A stretch of DNA of 64,000 nucleotides from Corynebacterium jeikeium (GCF_028609885.1 NZ_CP063195.1:1798001-1862000); one strand, 5' to 3'; counted from the stretch's first letter, positions 45,444 to 54,360 are shown. Notes: generated by a model from the sequence alone, not told the origin. Translations and numbers: made by a program.

Positions 45444-45444
45444 C
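45387..45444 (-). promoter_or_regulatory. Programmed -1 frameshift signal in the major tail protein gene
   Basis: On the minus strand TCG GGG GAA CAG TAA ends the zero frame. The heptamer G GGG GAA (45444-45438) allows the glycine tRNA to re-pair fully at -1. Six bases later begins a perfect 10-bp stem CCCCATCGGA / TCCGATGGGG (45387-45431) whose loop holds a second 5-bp stem CGGCG/CGCCG. The spacing and strength are ideal for -1 frameshifting, and the -1 frame stays open past the stop. Confidence 0.75.
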
Positions 45445-46178
45445 GATGCTGCCTTGCCTTCGTCCTTGATCTCGTGCAGGGTCACACCGTCATCGTCAGT
45501 GTCCTTCACCGGCACATAGCCAGTCAGACCGGAAGCGGAGCCGTCCGGAGTGAACGCCTTACCTGCCTCAACCTGCTTCTGTAGATCAGCGATGGTCTTA
45601 AAGACCTTCGGCTTAACCTCACGCACGGAACCATCCTCGTCAACCTTGTAGAAACGCTGCTCAAACATCAGCTCGTCATCGCCGTTTTCGTAGTCGATGG
45701 CGAGGGAGCGCGGCTGCGGATCAGTACCGTAGGTGCGATCCTGCACAGACAGCAGGGCAGGCTTACGGGAGACCTTGATCTCCACAACACCGGACTGGTA
45801 CTTGTACACGCGGGCGACCATGGCCTTCGCAACCTGACTGGTGTGCGCCAGGTACAGAACACCGTCCTTCTCCGTAGTATCCGGCCACTCAATGTGGCGC
45901 AGAACAGCAGTGCCAGGGATCAGGTCGACCGTGCCGGTAACAGCACCAGCAGTGAAGCTGGTTGCGGACTGGCCACCAGTGAGGTTGGTCTTGTTGCTGG
46001 TCACCTCACGGGTCTCGCCATGAGTAGAGTCGGTAGGCTCCACACCAGCGGAGTGCCACGGGCCAACGAAAGTGCCCGTATCAATATCAACGTGGGCTGC
46101 ATCCTCGTCAAAGCAGAAGAGGACCTCACGGTCCTCAAGCACCTTCACATTCAGCCCTACTGCGCGGTTCTGAGACAT
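45432..46178 (-). CDS. Major tail protein (tube subunit)
   Basis: 248 residues, ATG at 46178 after a purine-rich GAGAGGGG. N-terminal MSQNRAVGLNVKVLEDREVLFCFD and a beta-rich body with a hydrophilic C-terminus (DGVTLHEIKDEGKAASGEQ), as in siphovirus tube proteins. Followed by a frameshift signal and strong terminator, and preceded by a hairpin. The most abundant tail protein; probably made in a minor longer form as well. Confidence 0.86.
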   Translation of the reverse strand: MSQNRAVGLNVKVLEDREVLFCFDEDAAHVDIDTGTFVGPWHSAGVEPTDSTHGETREVTSNKTNLTGGQSATSFTAGAVTGTVDLIPGTAVLRHIEWPDTTEKDGVLYLAHTSQVAKAMVARVYKYQSGVVEIKVSRKPALLSVQDRTYGTDPQPRSLAIDYENGDDELMFEQRFYKVDEDGSVREVKPKVFKTIADLQKQVEAGKAFTPDGSASGLTGYVPVKDTDDDGVTLHEIKDEGKAASGEQ

Positions 46179-46216
46179 AGGTTTTTCCCCTCTCGAAAAG
46201 GAATAGAAATGATTGA

Positions 46217-46242
46217 AGCCGCCAGTGGTTTTACTGACGGCT
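46217..46242 (-). promoter_or_regulatory. Hairpin in the leader of the major tail protein gene
   Basis: Arms AGCCG-CAGT and ACTG-CGGCT (10 positions, one mismatch) enclose GGTTTT between the tail terminator gene and the tube gene. No strong T-run; it may be an mRNA 5' stability stem. Confidence 0.45.
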
Positions 46243-46255
46243 GGAAACTAGATTG

Positions 46256-46672
46256 TTAGAGGTTTGCGAAGAGTCTGCCGATTCCGACCGACACACTCAT
46301 AGTGGAGACAAACCCCGTGGGCTGGAAACTGGGTCCCACCCCAAAAAACGACGACTGACGGCGACTAACCCCCAAACCAATCCCCGTAATGCCCTGGGTG
46401 AGTGCTGTGTACAGATTCCGCCCCAGGGCACGCACCTGCTGTTGGTCAGGACCGTACACACTTACCCGTACTAGGTCGCGGGTATGCGCTGCTCCATCTG
46501 CTTGCTGAGTATCTTCCGCCACGACAACGGCAATGCCGTCTGTGTGGCAGTTATACCCATCAGGCAGTTGGTATTGGTGCAACATGTCCTGATCAGTGTC
46601 GGGGAACAGGCGGGAAACATGGCGGAAGGTTACGACCACTGGGTCAGGTGTGAAGCCGGCGCTAGGAGACAT
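46256..46672 (-). CDS. Tail terminator/completion protein (putative)
   Basis: 138 residues; starts with MSPSAGFTPDPVVVTFRHVS; VYGPDQQQVRALGRNL region as in tail-terminator-like small proteins. Overlaps the preceding gene by 11 bases. Position just before the tube gene fits. Function by position only. Confidence 0.6.
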   Translation of the reverse strand: MSPSAGFTPDPVVVTFRHVSRLFPDTDQDMLHQYQLPDGYNCHTDGIAVVVAEDTQQADGAAHTRDLVRVSVYGPDQQQVRALGRNLYTALTQGITGIGLGVSRRQSSFFGVGPSFQPTGFVSTMSVSVGIGRLFANL

Positions 46673-46967
46673 CCTGCACCGCCCTCGTCACAAACCCCGT
46701 CTGCGCCTGTTTCATCACAGCGCCGGGGTGCCGTACGGTAACGACCGCAAGCGGGCGACCATCAGCCTGTGACTCCACAGGGGTCACCAGAATCGTATGC
46801 TCTGGGGCTTTCTCCAAGCGTGCACGCTGACTATCGCTAATCTTATTGACCTTCGGCCAGCGCATCTCCATGTAGTCACGCAGCTTCTCCGCACGATCAT
46901 TTACTGCTTTACGCACGTGAGGCTGCTGTGCCATCTGCTTAAAGATGGCGTCCATGTTAAGCGACAT
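46662..46967 (-). CDS. Head-tail neck protein (HK97 gp10-like, putative)
   Basis: 101 residues. Short helical N-terminus (MDAIFKQMAQQPHVRKAV), then a small beta domain with HPGAVMKQAQTGFVTRAV. Size and order fit the gp10-type neck protein. Called by position. Confidence 0.58.
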   Translation of the reverse strand: MSLNMDAIFKQMAQQPHVRKAVNDRAEKLRDYMEMRWPKVNKISDSQRARLEKAPEHTILVTPVESQADGRPLAVVTVRHPGAVMKQAQTGFVTRAVQDVS

Positions 46968-47325
46968 CGCCGCTCACCTCCCCACGCTCCACAATGAAAA
47001 CGACCTTCGGCTGGTGCCAGGAAACCGCAGGACGACGGCCAACGCTGTAATCAAAAGACATACGCTGCTGCACCGTGAAATCCTCACCACGCACCTCAAC
47101 GACGTCACCATCGGCAACGCGAGTTCCTGCCGGGGCGATGATCTGCAGGCGTTCCATGTCGCCATGTACAAAGTCGTTCCCCTTGATGACCTGGTCGCCA
47201 GCGGGAGACACAATGCAATGCTCCACGAGTATCCCTGGCGCGTACTGTGGCCGACCTCGCCGGTCCCGCCCTACCAGCGCTCCTCTGATAGTGATTGGTT
47301 CCCCAGCTTGGTCTGGACGTATCAC
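46957..47325 (-). CDS. Head-tail adaptor/stopper protein (putative)
   Basis: 122 residues with GTG start at 47325, overlapping the preceding stop in GTGA. A longer frame to 47388 exists but would overlap the upstream gene by 66 bases. SH3-like beta protein (RVADGDVVEVRGEDFTVQQ). Called a head-tail connector by position and shape. Confidence 0.65.
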   Translation of the reverse strand: MIRPDQAGEPITIRGALVGRDRRGRPQYAPGILVEHCIVSPAGDQVIKGNDFVHGDMERLQIIAPAGTRVADGDVVEVRGEDFTVQQRMSFDYSVGRRPAVSWHQPKVVFIVERGEVSGDVA

Positions 47326-47747
47326 GGCGACCACCTCTCCGGCCAACGACGAGGACGAGGAAACCGCCCCCGCGCGCCACGCTGCCACAACCCCAGCAAC
47401 TTCAGCAGCTCATCGGTGAGCTTCACCCCACCCCACGAGACCGAATCAACATCGGAGAACGTCACCGAATCTGACTGTGGCCCCGTGGTGGATGACACCG
47501 ATCGCATGCCGGCGTTGCTGCCAACCATCGTGGCCGCGGACACCATCTCTAGCACCACGCGCCGGGCTGCCGCCTCCATCCACGGGACTGTCTCGAGTTC
47601 CGCGTGGAAGTCTCGCCCGGCGCGCAGGAACGCTACCTCGATCAACTCCACCGCGTCATCGATCAACACTCCAAGGCGTTCCATCTCATCTTCGGTCAGT
47701 TCACGAGGTAGGCGGTCGGCCACATACTCGGCGTCAATCTCAAGCAT
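47322..47747 (-). CDS. Head-tail connector, Gp19/Gp15/Gp42-like
   Basis: 141 residues, mostly helical. The patterns MLEIDAEYVADRLPREL, then WMEAAARRVVLEM and a SWGG motif are as in the Gp19/Gp15 connector family of Gram-positive siphophages. Confidence 0.78.
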   Translation of the reverse strand: MLEIDAEYVADRLPRELTEDEMERLGVLIDDAVELIEVAFLRAGRDFHAELETVPWMEAAARRVVLEMVSAATMVGSNAGMRSVSSTTGPQSDSVTFSDVDSVSWGGVKLTDELLKLLGLWQRGARGRFPRPRRWPERWSP

Positions 47748-47767
47748 GTTGTACCTCCCTCTTCCTT

Positions 47768-48097
47768 CTAGCGGGTAGCTGCGATGATGTCCTTCTTAGA
47801 CAGCCCCTTGGTGACGATGCCTTGCGTCTCTGCGTACTTGCGCCACTCGTCGATCGACGCGGCGCGCGCCGGGCGCGGCATGTCGCCAGCTGGCTTAGCG
47901 CCCGTCGTTGGCTTCGCCTCCGGAACTACCGTCGGCTTCGGCTCCGGCTTGGATGCCGGCTTCCCTTCCGACGGATCAGCTACCGCGCCACAGGACTCAA
48001 GCCACTGCGCCGTCGCCTCATCCACCTCGACAACAGTCCCTGGTGGATACACAATGTCCTCCGGACTCCAAAACTTTGCCAGTGTGACCTTGGGCAT
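47768..48097 (-). CDS. Small phage head protein with C-terminal SAP/HeH-like motif
   Basis: 109 residues. Pro/Lys-rich linker in the middle; last 28 residues (SIDEWRKYAETQGIVTKGLSKK) match the helix-extension-helix fold that binds nucleic acid or head proteins. ATG overlaps the capsid stop by one base (TAATG). Often found right after capsid genes. Confidence 0.68.
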   Translation of the reverse strand: MPKVTLAKFWSPEDIVYPPGTVVEVDEATAQWLESCGAVADPSEGKPASKPEPKPTVVPEAKPTTGAKPAGDMPRPARAASIDEWRKYAETQGIVTKGLSKKDIIAATR

Positions 48098-49041
48098 TAG
48101 GCAATCCCGGTCAGCTTCACAACGGCCTTCGGGTTATCAACCGCAATGGCGCGCTTGCGCACCAGGTCGGAGCGCCAGGACATGGTGGGGCCACCCAGGT
48201 CAGACTGGCCGCCCTCGGAGTACAGAGGCGTAGCGGTCAGCGGCATCGTATCCGACTTGAAGCCAACGCCCTGCGCCTCGAAAATGTACGCCGTGCCCGG
48301 CTCAATCAGACGAGAAGTAGCAACACGAAGCGTGCCGAACAGTTCAGTATTCCGCAGACCGCCGAAGATGGAATCACCATTCTGGTCAAGGAATACTGGG
48401 TTATCCAGGGCGGCGTTGCCGATGTAGTACTTCTGCATAGCCTCGTTGCGCACCAGCTTCGTGTAGGACGCCGGGTGCAGCAGGATTGTGTTCGGCTCGT
48501 AGTCGAACTGACGGTTTACATCACCGTCGTTCGCAGCCTGCACCATCTCCACAGCATCGAACAGATCCTTCACCGGATCGCCACCAGTCCACGGCGCGGA
48601 TACTTGCAGCTCCGGAACCTTTGCCGACTCAAAAACGCCAAGGACAGCGTTAATGCCGTGGCGGATGACAGTCTTTTCCAGAGCCTGGATGTGACGGTCT
48701 ACCTGGTCAACCTTGTTCTCTTTCTTCATCTCGTACGAGATGCGGATAGCCTCACCGGACTTGATGCCGTATGCGGCGCGCAGCGGCCCCAGCTCCGGGG
48801 CAGACACTGGGATTTCGCCGAACTCGGCGATCTCCTCAGCATCATCAGCAAGATACAGACCGGCGGCTTCACGGAATGCCACAACACCCTTGTTGTCCTC
48901 AGCCTGGCGGAAGAACAGGTCCTCTAGGAACTGCCCCTGCAGGCCATCAATCACACGCTGTGGAATGAAGGTTGGGTCTGCCATCATTTCGGATACGGTC
49001 AGCTTCGGACCGTCGTAGGCGCTAGTAATGAGATCACTCAT
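48097..49041 (-). CDS. Major capsid protein (HK97 fold)
   Basis: 314 residues. The N-arm (MSDLITSAYDGPKLTVSEMM), the EFGEIP segment, the long spine-helix region and the LLHPASYTKLVR/IFEAQGVGF blocks are those of actinophage capsid proteins of the HK97 type. Follows a decoration protein gene. Confidence 0.92.
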   Translation of the reverse strand: MSDLITSAYDGPKLTVSEMMADPTFIPQRVIDGLQGQFLEDLFFRQAEDNKGVVAFREAAGLYLADDAEEIAEFGEIPVSAPELGPLRAAYGIKSGEAIRISYEMKKENKVDQVDRHIQALEKTVIRHGINAVLGVFESAKVPELQVSAPWTGGDPVKDLFDAVEMVQAANDGDVNRQFDYEPNTILLHPASYTKLVRNEAMQKYYIGNAALDNPVFLDQNGDSIFGGLRNTELFGTLRVATSRLIEPGTAYIFEAQGVGFKSDTMPLTATPLYSEGGQSDLGGPTMSWRSDLVRKRAIAVDNPKAVVKLTGIA

Positions 49042-49071
49042 TATGTTTTCTCCTTCTCAAAAGTTGTGGGG

Positions 49072-49488
49072 TTAGCCCGCCGCTGCCGGGGCAACGACTG
49101 GGATTACGAGGGTTGTCTTAACGGTCTTGCCAGCACCCGTGCGGGCGGCAACACCCACAAGCAGAGACCCGGAGGCGGACACCTTGCCGTCGGCGGCGGC
49201 GTACACCGGCGCGCCCTGCTTAATCGCCGCAGCATCCCCATCAACTTCGAGTGGGACGGTGGCCGGTCCGATGTGCACTGCAACGATGTTCGGCGCATCA
49301 AGTGCCAGGGTGTTCGACGGCTGGGTCTCCTTCTCGGCGAATGCATTCTCGGTGACCGCACCGAACACCGGGCCAGCGGCGTCGGCGTGCTTTACACCGT
49401 TCTCGCCGACCTGGACGAGTCGGAACTTGGTTACGTCTGCTTCGGCCTTGTAGCTGATGGGGCCGGAGCGGAAAGTGGGATTCGGCAT
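49072..49488 (-). CDS. Head decoration protein (DUF2190-like)
   Basis: 138 residues, Ala/Gly/Val-rich beta protein (AVTENAFAEKE..., AAAIKQGAPVYAAADGKVSA). The size and place just upstream of the capsid gene fit the small decoration proteins that bind the outer capsid. Confidence 0.8.
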   Translation of the reverse strand: MPNPTFRSGPISYKAEADVTKFRLVQVGENGVKHADAAGPVFGAVTENAFAEKETQPSNTLALDAPNIVAVHIGPATVPLEVDGDAAAIKQGAPVYAAADGKVSASGSLLVGVAARTGAGKTVKTTLVIPVVAPAAAG

Positions 49489-49500
49489 TATTTCTTCTCC

Positions 49501-50271
49501 TTAGTGAAAGTTCTTGCGGGAAAGAAAGCCGACCTTGTCGGCCTTCGCGGACAGATTCTTAGACGGCTCCTGCTCGGTGTCCTTGCCGTAGCCGATCTCC
49601 GCGCGCGGGATGGTGCCAGCCGGGTTGGACCCGTAGATGTCGCGGGCGGCCTCCGGGTCACGCTTCATCGCGGCAATCGCCTTCGTGCGGCGGGCTGCAG
49701 AGATACGGCCTTCCTTGACCCAGCTGTCTACCTCGGCGACAAGGGCGGCTTCCTTCTGCTCCTCCATCGCCTTCCAACCGTGCTGTGCAGCGGCCTTAAG
49801 CTCTGCGTAGGTCTCCGAGTCCAGCGTGATCGTGTCACCACCCGAAACAGGCGCGGCTGGCGCTGGATCTTCGCCCGTCTCTTCCTCTGTGTCAGTAGCG
49901 GCGGCCTTCACCATCACTGGGACGATCAGTTCAACCGGAGCGTCCCCGCCGTTAGCTGTAACGGTGAACTCAACCGTGGTGTCAGGCTCTACGTTCGCTG
50001 GTGCGGTCACCTTCAGCACGCCGGTATCCTCGACGACCTCCCCAGCCCAACCATCCGGCACCTCAGTCACCTCAAAGGTCACACCAGCGGGAACCTCACC
50101 GACCGGCGCGACCTCAACCGCACCCGTCGGCACCACCGTCGTGTCCTCCGGGTATGCCAGATCAATCGTGGCGGTCACGGTGACCTCTTCATTAAAAAAG
50201 CCGGAGAGTGCGTTCTGCACGTCCTCCGGCGACTTGCCCAGCTCCTTGGCGAGCTGATTCAAGATACTCAT
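49501..50271 (-). CDS. Nested scaffold protein from internal start in the protease gene
   Basis: ATG at 50271, in frame with the protease gene, preceded at 5 bases by GGAG (GGAGACAAG). The 256-residue product begins MSILNQLAKELGKSPED and contains the Ig-like and scaffold parts without the protease. The layout recalls the lambda C/Nu3 nested genes. Confidence 0.6.
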   Translation of the reverse strand: MSILNQLAKELGKSPEDVQNALSGFFNEEVTVTATIDLAYPEDTTVVPTGAVEVAPVGEVPAGVTFEVTEVPDGWAGEVVEDTGVLKVTAPANVEPDTTVEFTVTANGGDAPVELIVPVMVKAAATDTEEETGEDPAPAAPVSGGDTITLDSETYAELKAAAQHGWKAMEEQKEAALVAEVDSWVKEGRISAARRTKAIAAMKRDPEAARDIYGSNPAGTIPRAEIGYGKDTEQEPSKNLSAKADKVGFLSRKNFH

Positions 50272-50922
50272 CTTGTCTCCAATCTGCCCATCACTGGGCG
50301 TAGTAGAAATGTCCCCCGATACCGACCGGGAGACAGGCGGCGGCGGAGCCGCAGCCCGGTTAGCGAACTTGAAACGCCGCTTCGCCAACGACGCCGACGG
50401 CTCCGGCGCGGACGACTTCTCAGCCACAATTCCATCCGCCAACCCAGCGGCCACAGCCTCCTCGGCGGTGTACCAGGTCTCTGCGCTCATCGCGTCCAAC
50501 CAGTCCTGCACCTCACCACCGGCCTTACCGGCGTAGATAGCGGCCAGCTTGTTGTCCTGGCGCTCAAGGTCTCCCAATGTCTTGCGAACATCATCCGCAT
50601 TACCCTCAGCCAAAGTCCACGCACGATGCAGCATCATCTCCGATGACTTCCGCATGAGAACACGGTCAGCACCACCAACCGCAATAAACGACGCGGCAGA
50701 CGCGGCCAGCGATTCCACAATCACCGTGACCTCACCATCGTGGTTCTTCAGGGCCGTCATGATATCCACGCCTTCGTAGACATCACCGCCACCAGATGAG
50801 ATACGTACAGTGACATCACCGGAGATTTCGGAGAGTTGAGCCATCACCGACTTCGCAGTAATCGCATTCTCAGGCTCCCAAAAATCCGGCCCAATCGGCC
50901 CATACATCAAAATCTCGTTCAT
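49501..50922 (-). CDS. ClpP-like head maturation protease fused to Ig-like domain and scaffold
   Basis: 473 residues. Residues 1-175 form a ClpP-like serine protease: ISSGGGDVYEG, catalytic Ser in ESLAASAASFIA, and His in MLHRAW. Residues 218 onward hold an internal start. About 240-345 is an Ig/Rib-like beta domain (YPEDTTVVPTGAVEV, then PDTTVEFTVTANG), uncommon inside such fusions. The remaining helical part (EARR-type AARRTKAIAAMKRDPEAARD) is scaffold-like. Starts with ATG overlapping the portal stop by four bases. Confidence 0.88.
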   Translation of the reverse strand: MNEILMYGPIGPDFWEPENAITAKSVMAQLSEISGDVTVRISSGGGDVYEGVDIMTALKNHDGEVTVIVESLAASAASFIAVGGADRVLMRKSSEMMLHRAWTLAEGNADDVRKTLGDLERQDNKLAAIYAGKAGGEVQDWLDAMSAETWYTAEEAVAAGLADGIVAEKSSAPEPSASLAKRRFKFANRAAAPPPPVSRSVSGDISTTPSDGQIGDKMSILNQLAKELGKSPEDVQNALSGFFNEEVTVTATIDLAYPEDTTVVPTGAVEVAPVGEVPAGVTFEVTEVPDGWAGEVVEDTGVLKVTAPANVEPDTTVEFTVTANGGDAPVELIVPVMVKAAATDTEEETGEDPAPAAPVSGGDTITLDSETYAELKAAAQHGWKAMEEQKEAALVAEVDSWVKEGRISAARRTKAIAAMKRDPEAARDIYGSNPAGTIPRAEIGYGKDTEQEPSKNLSAKADKVGFLSRKNFH

Positions 50923-52445
50923 GCTCCACCTTTCAATCGCGCCACCTTGGCTAAGAGCTCAGCGTTCAAATCAAGTGCTGCGTTGTACCGCTTTTCAAGT
51001 TCAAATCGACGTTCAATGTCAGCGAGGGCGGGCGCCAATGGTTCCCCGGTGCCGGAACCTCCCGTCACTGGCTCGCGGTACGCGTCGAACGACTCCGCCG
51101 CATCAGGCGCGGGCTTCGACTCTTCAACAGAGGCAACATCAGTAGGAACTTCATCCTGGGGACTCAGCGTGACGCCCATTTCTTCCTCAAGGCGTTGACG
51201 CTGCTTCTTCGACTCCAAAGCATCAGTAAGCTTCTGCTTCGGCGGCAGCGTGTACCGGCGACGCAAATCCTCTTCCAAATCCTTATCGCTCAGGATCAGG
51301 CCAGCGTTCTTCAAGTTCGCTAGATCAGCTGCACTGATCTCCTTCTTGGATGCAATTGGGTCGAATGAGATGCGAGGCACCAGTCCGGTGTGCTCTGGAA
51401 ATGCGACCCGCACCAAGTCCTCCACGATGTGCTGTGTCGCCACATCCGCTACCCATTCCGCGGTGGTCTGCAGCGATTGGATGAACAGGTCGGATTGGGT
51501 CTCCGCTAGTGCGTAGGAGCCTCCCTTGCCCTCGAGGTTCAGGAAGTGCGCCAACACCGACTTCGCAATCATGCTGTCGTGGTAATTAATCGCCTCACGT
51601 GGGCTAACTAGCTGACCCGAGGTGCCCAGCAGCTGCAACTTCGCCCCAGCCGGGATAGAAGCCCCCGAATGCTCGCCAGCGCGGAACCCCTCAACGATGA
51701 CCTGGCCATCCTCGAGGTCTTTATCCGGATCCATCGCCACATCGGAACCCGTGTACACGGGCACTCCCATGCCGTTACGGTCTAACGTGTTCAATTCAAG
51801 ACGCAGCAACGAATCGCGCAGTTTCCAGTGCTTATACGCAGGACGCAGAACAGACTTACCTGTCCACTGCGCCCCCTCATCATCGAAAACATACGCAACC
51901 AGACGATCAACGGGAATACTCCGCGCCTCGCCCTGCCGATGCCTCCCCGTGATGGCAGTCTGTCGGATCGACTCCAACCCGCCATCGTCGGCGACCTTAA
52001 TCCGATCGATCGTGCCCGGCCACCGCGGCGCGAGCTTCACCAAATGCTCACGCCCATCCAACCCCGGCTCATACACTTGCTCAAAGAACATATGGCCGAA
52101 CTGCAGCGCCTTCAACGCTTGCTCAAGGTGCTTCTCCCACGACACACGGCCCGTGCGCGGCGCGAACGGCTTATTCGGGTCCTCACCCTTCGCCCGCAAA
52201 CGCAGATCCTCACACACCGCCCCCACAATCTCATCCGGCGCGCCGTTCGGCTCCACAAACCACGTCGCGCGGCGAATCGGCAGGGTCACCGCACGAAGCA
52301 CGGACGTCACCTGCGCGTCCTCGCGCCCCATCTTCGCGAACACCTTCGCGGAGTGCGGGAACCGCAGTTCCCAATTATCATCCGCAAGCGCATAGTTACG
52401 GGTAGCCCGCGCATGGCCAACCTCACGCACATTCAAACCAGCCAT
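50919..52445 (-). CDS. Portal protein, Mu gp29-like (DUF935)
   Basis: 508 residues. Starts at ATG 52445, 8 bases after AGGAGG; a GTG upstream is too near the SD. Features RKMGREDAQVTSVLRAVTLP-type helix (MGREDAQVTSVLRAVTLPI) and FVEPNGAP, then the crown helices and a disordered Glu/Pro C-terminus. The dodecameric ring where DNA enters the head. Confidence 0.9.
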   Translation of the reverse strand: MAGLNVREVGHARATRNYALADDNWELRFPHSAKVFAKMGREDAQVTSVLRAVTLPIRRATWFVEPNGAPDEIVGAVCEDLRLRAKGEDPNKPFAPRTGRVSWEKHLEQALKALQFGHMFFEQVYEPGLDGREHLVKLAPRWPGTIDRIKVADDGGLESIRQTAITGRHRQGEARSIPVDRLVAYVFDDEGAQWTGKSVLRPAYKHWKLRDSLLRLELNTLDRNGMGVPVYTGSDVAMDPDKDLEDGQVIVEGFRAGEHSGASIPAGAKLQLLGTSGQLVSPREAINYHDSMIAKSVLAHFLNLEGKGGSYALAETQSDLFIQSLQTTAEWVADVATQHIVEDLVRVAFPEHTGLVPRISFDPIASKKEISAADLANLKNAGLILSDKDLEEDLRRRYTLPPKQKLTDALESKKQRQRLEEEMGVTLSPQDEVPTDVASVEESKPAPDAAESFDAYREPVTGGSGTGEPLAPALADIERRFELEKRYNAALDLNAELLAKVARLKGGA

Positions 52446-52457
52446 GCTGGCCACCTC

Positions 52458-54011
52458 CTAGAAACTCATCTCAGACACACGACGCTGCTTCTTCACCGCC
52501 CGTGCCGAGCTCACATAATGACGCTTACGCTTAACCTCAACCTCGCCATCCCCCACCCCGAACTCCTGCAACCCCCATACGGCCAACGTTGCGGCCACCA
52601 GGACAGTCACATCCCCGGAGTATCGGTCAAGGCTGCGATACCGGCCATTCTTCGACCGCTCCTGCGCCACCCCCAACGCATCAAGCCACCGCTGCGCCCC
52701 GTCATGCACGATCCGCTTCTCCGCCCACAAACGCAGAAACAGCTCATAAGCCTTCGACACCTGCCCACCGCTCAACAGCTCCGGCTCCACCCCCACACCC
52801 CGCAGCGGCTCCACCATCGTGGAACACTGCCCTGATGGATCAAGCACCACAGCAACAGGATCATTCAATTCCACAGTGCTGCCGACCTTCTCAACGACAA
52901 CACTGCGATCGAACTCTTCATAAGGAGCCAGCGACAAAAACAACCGATCCCCCCACTGGGCAGCAGACACCACACCGACCGCTTCACCATCAGGGGTGAC
53001 ATCCACAGCCACACATGAATCCCCCAACGACGCCGGCATCAACTCCGACGCGGCAGACCAATCAGACAGATCAACAATCGGAACAAAGTCACTAACCTCG
53101 TCACCGTCACGTGGTACCCATTCTCCCTGCCCCAACGTCTCCACCAGAAACGGATCCAATAGCGCTTCTGAAGTGCGAGCTGACGCGGCCTCCGAACGAA
53201 CCTCATCCAACTGCACACCGGGGCGCGGCTCATTCACCAACGACGGGTTTGCCTTCGCCCACGTTGCCTCATCAAACGGATCATCATCCGGTTCCCGGCA
53301 CCATTCCTTGAACAGCATGCCGTCAGACCCGTCAGAAGCCGCCCACCGCTTCGCCGAGAAGATCGCACCATGGAAATGCTCCCGCGTGTTCACCGGAGAC
53401 GAGATAAACACCTTCTGTGCATTAGGCCGCGCCTTCGTCGTATTATTCATCGCCGCGTAAACCTCATTCGGCAGGTCAAAACACTCATCGAAGATCAGCC
53501 AGTCGAACGACAGGCCACGACCAGTCTTCTTTGTACGCGTCCGATAGTAGATCTTCGCCTTATTTGGAAACTTAATCGCATCTTTGCCATTACCCATCAC
53601 GGGGCGAGGCGAAACACCCGGGTGCTCGTCCTCCCACCACTCCATGAGCGCCGGGTTTGCTTCGATAACATCCCAAAGACGGTCGCGGGCATCCATCGCA
53701 GTATCCAAGAAGTGTGCCGAATGCATAATGCGCTCCGCGCCACACAGGTAAATGGCTACAAGCTCAAGAGCGACAAGAACCTCACCCTTGCCGTTCTGGC
53801 GGGCAAGAGACACAACGACCTCACGAGACGCCCACATACCCTCATCGGTCTGCAATAACGAGTCGCGCAGCAGCTCTTCTTGCCAGGGATACAGATTAAG
53901 GCCTGCCCAACGGACAAACTCACACGCCTTGCTGGCAAACTCAGTGTCACCGGCAGGGACATGTTGGTGCGTTGGCGTCTGGCACCCAATCAACCACTCC
54001 GGCTTACCCAC
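52458..54011 (-). CDS. Terminase large subunit
   Basis: 517 residues. ATPase: Walker A-like SLARQNGKGE, Walker B WLIFDECF. Nuclease part with Asp residues in AVDVTP and VLDPSG, and the last Asp near GDVTVLVAA. Packs DNA into the head using ATP and cuts it. Preceded by the small subunit. Confidence 0.94.
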   Translation of the reverse strand: MGKPEWLIGCQTPTHQHVPAGDTEFASKACEFVRWAGLNLYPWQEELLRDSLLQTDEGMWASREVVVSLARQNGKGEVLVALELVAIYLCGAERIMHSAHFLDTAMDARDRLWDVIEANPALMEWWEDEHPGVSPRPVMGNGKDAIKFPNKAKIYYRTRTKKTGRGLSFDWLIFDECFDLPNEVYAAMNNTTKARPNAQKVFISSPVNTREHFHGAIFSAKRWAASDGSDGMLFKEWCREPDDDPFDEATWAKANPSLVNEPRPGVQLDEVRSEAASARTSEALLDPFLVETLGQGEWVPRDGDEVSDFVPIVDLSDWSAASELMPASLGDSCVAVDVTPDGEAVGVVSAAQWGDRLFLSLAPYEEFDRSVVVEKVGSTVELNDPVAVVLDPSGQCSTMVEPLRGVGVEPELLSGGQVSKAYELFLRLWAEKRIVHDGAQRWLDALGVAQERSKNGRYRSLDRYSGDVTVLVAATLAVWGLQEFGVGDGEVEVKRKRHYVSSARAVKKQRRVSEMSF

Positions 54012-54036
54012 CAGACACCTCCGATCACCAAAATGA

Positions 54037-54360
54037 CTACTTCACGAGCTTGAAACCACCGAACTTATCCACGTTGGCACCCGAAACATGGCCACCATCC
54101 GCAGGACGCACCCCAAACAGATCCGGGCGCTCCTTCACCCAACCGCGGATCTCAGCCGACGCCATACGCTCAACCTTCACCGCCGGATGCTCGACCGGAT
54201 CCCCCGACCCCTTATCCACAACAGCCCCCTCGGCGGCAATAATCTCCCGCGCCTCCTGCACTCTTTCGATCAACTGAGCGACAATCGTCACTGCGCGGGA
54301 ATCAAACTCCGAAAGCTCACGATCGCCCGCTAACGCCTTAACCAATCCAGAATGACTCAA
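54037..54360 (-). CDS. Terminase small subunit (putative)
   Basis: 107 residues with a helical N-terminal region (ELSEFDSRAVTIVAQLIERVQEAREI) and a Pro/Asp-rich tail. Small terminase by position before terL; the HTH is not clear. Confidence 0.55.
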   Translation of the reverse strand: MSHSGLVKALAGDRELSEFDSRAVTIVAQLIERVQEAREIIAAEGAVVDKGSGDPVEHPAVKVERMASAEIRGWVKERPDLFGVRPADGGHVSGANVDKFGGFKLVK

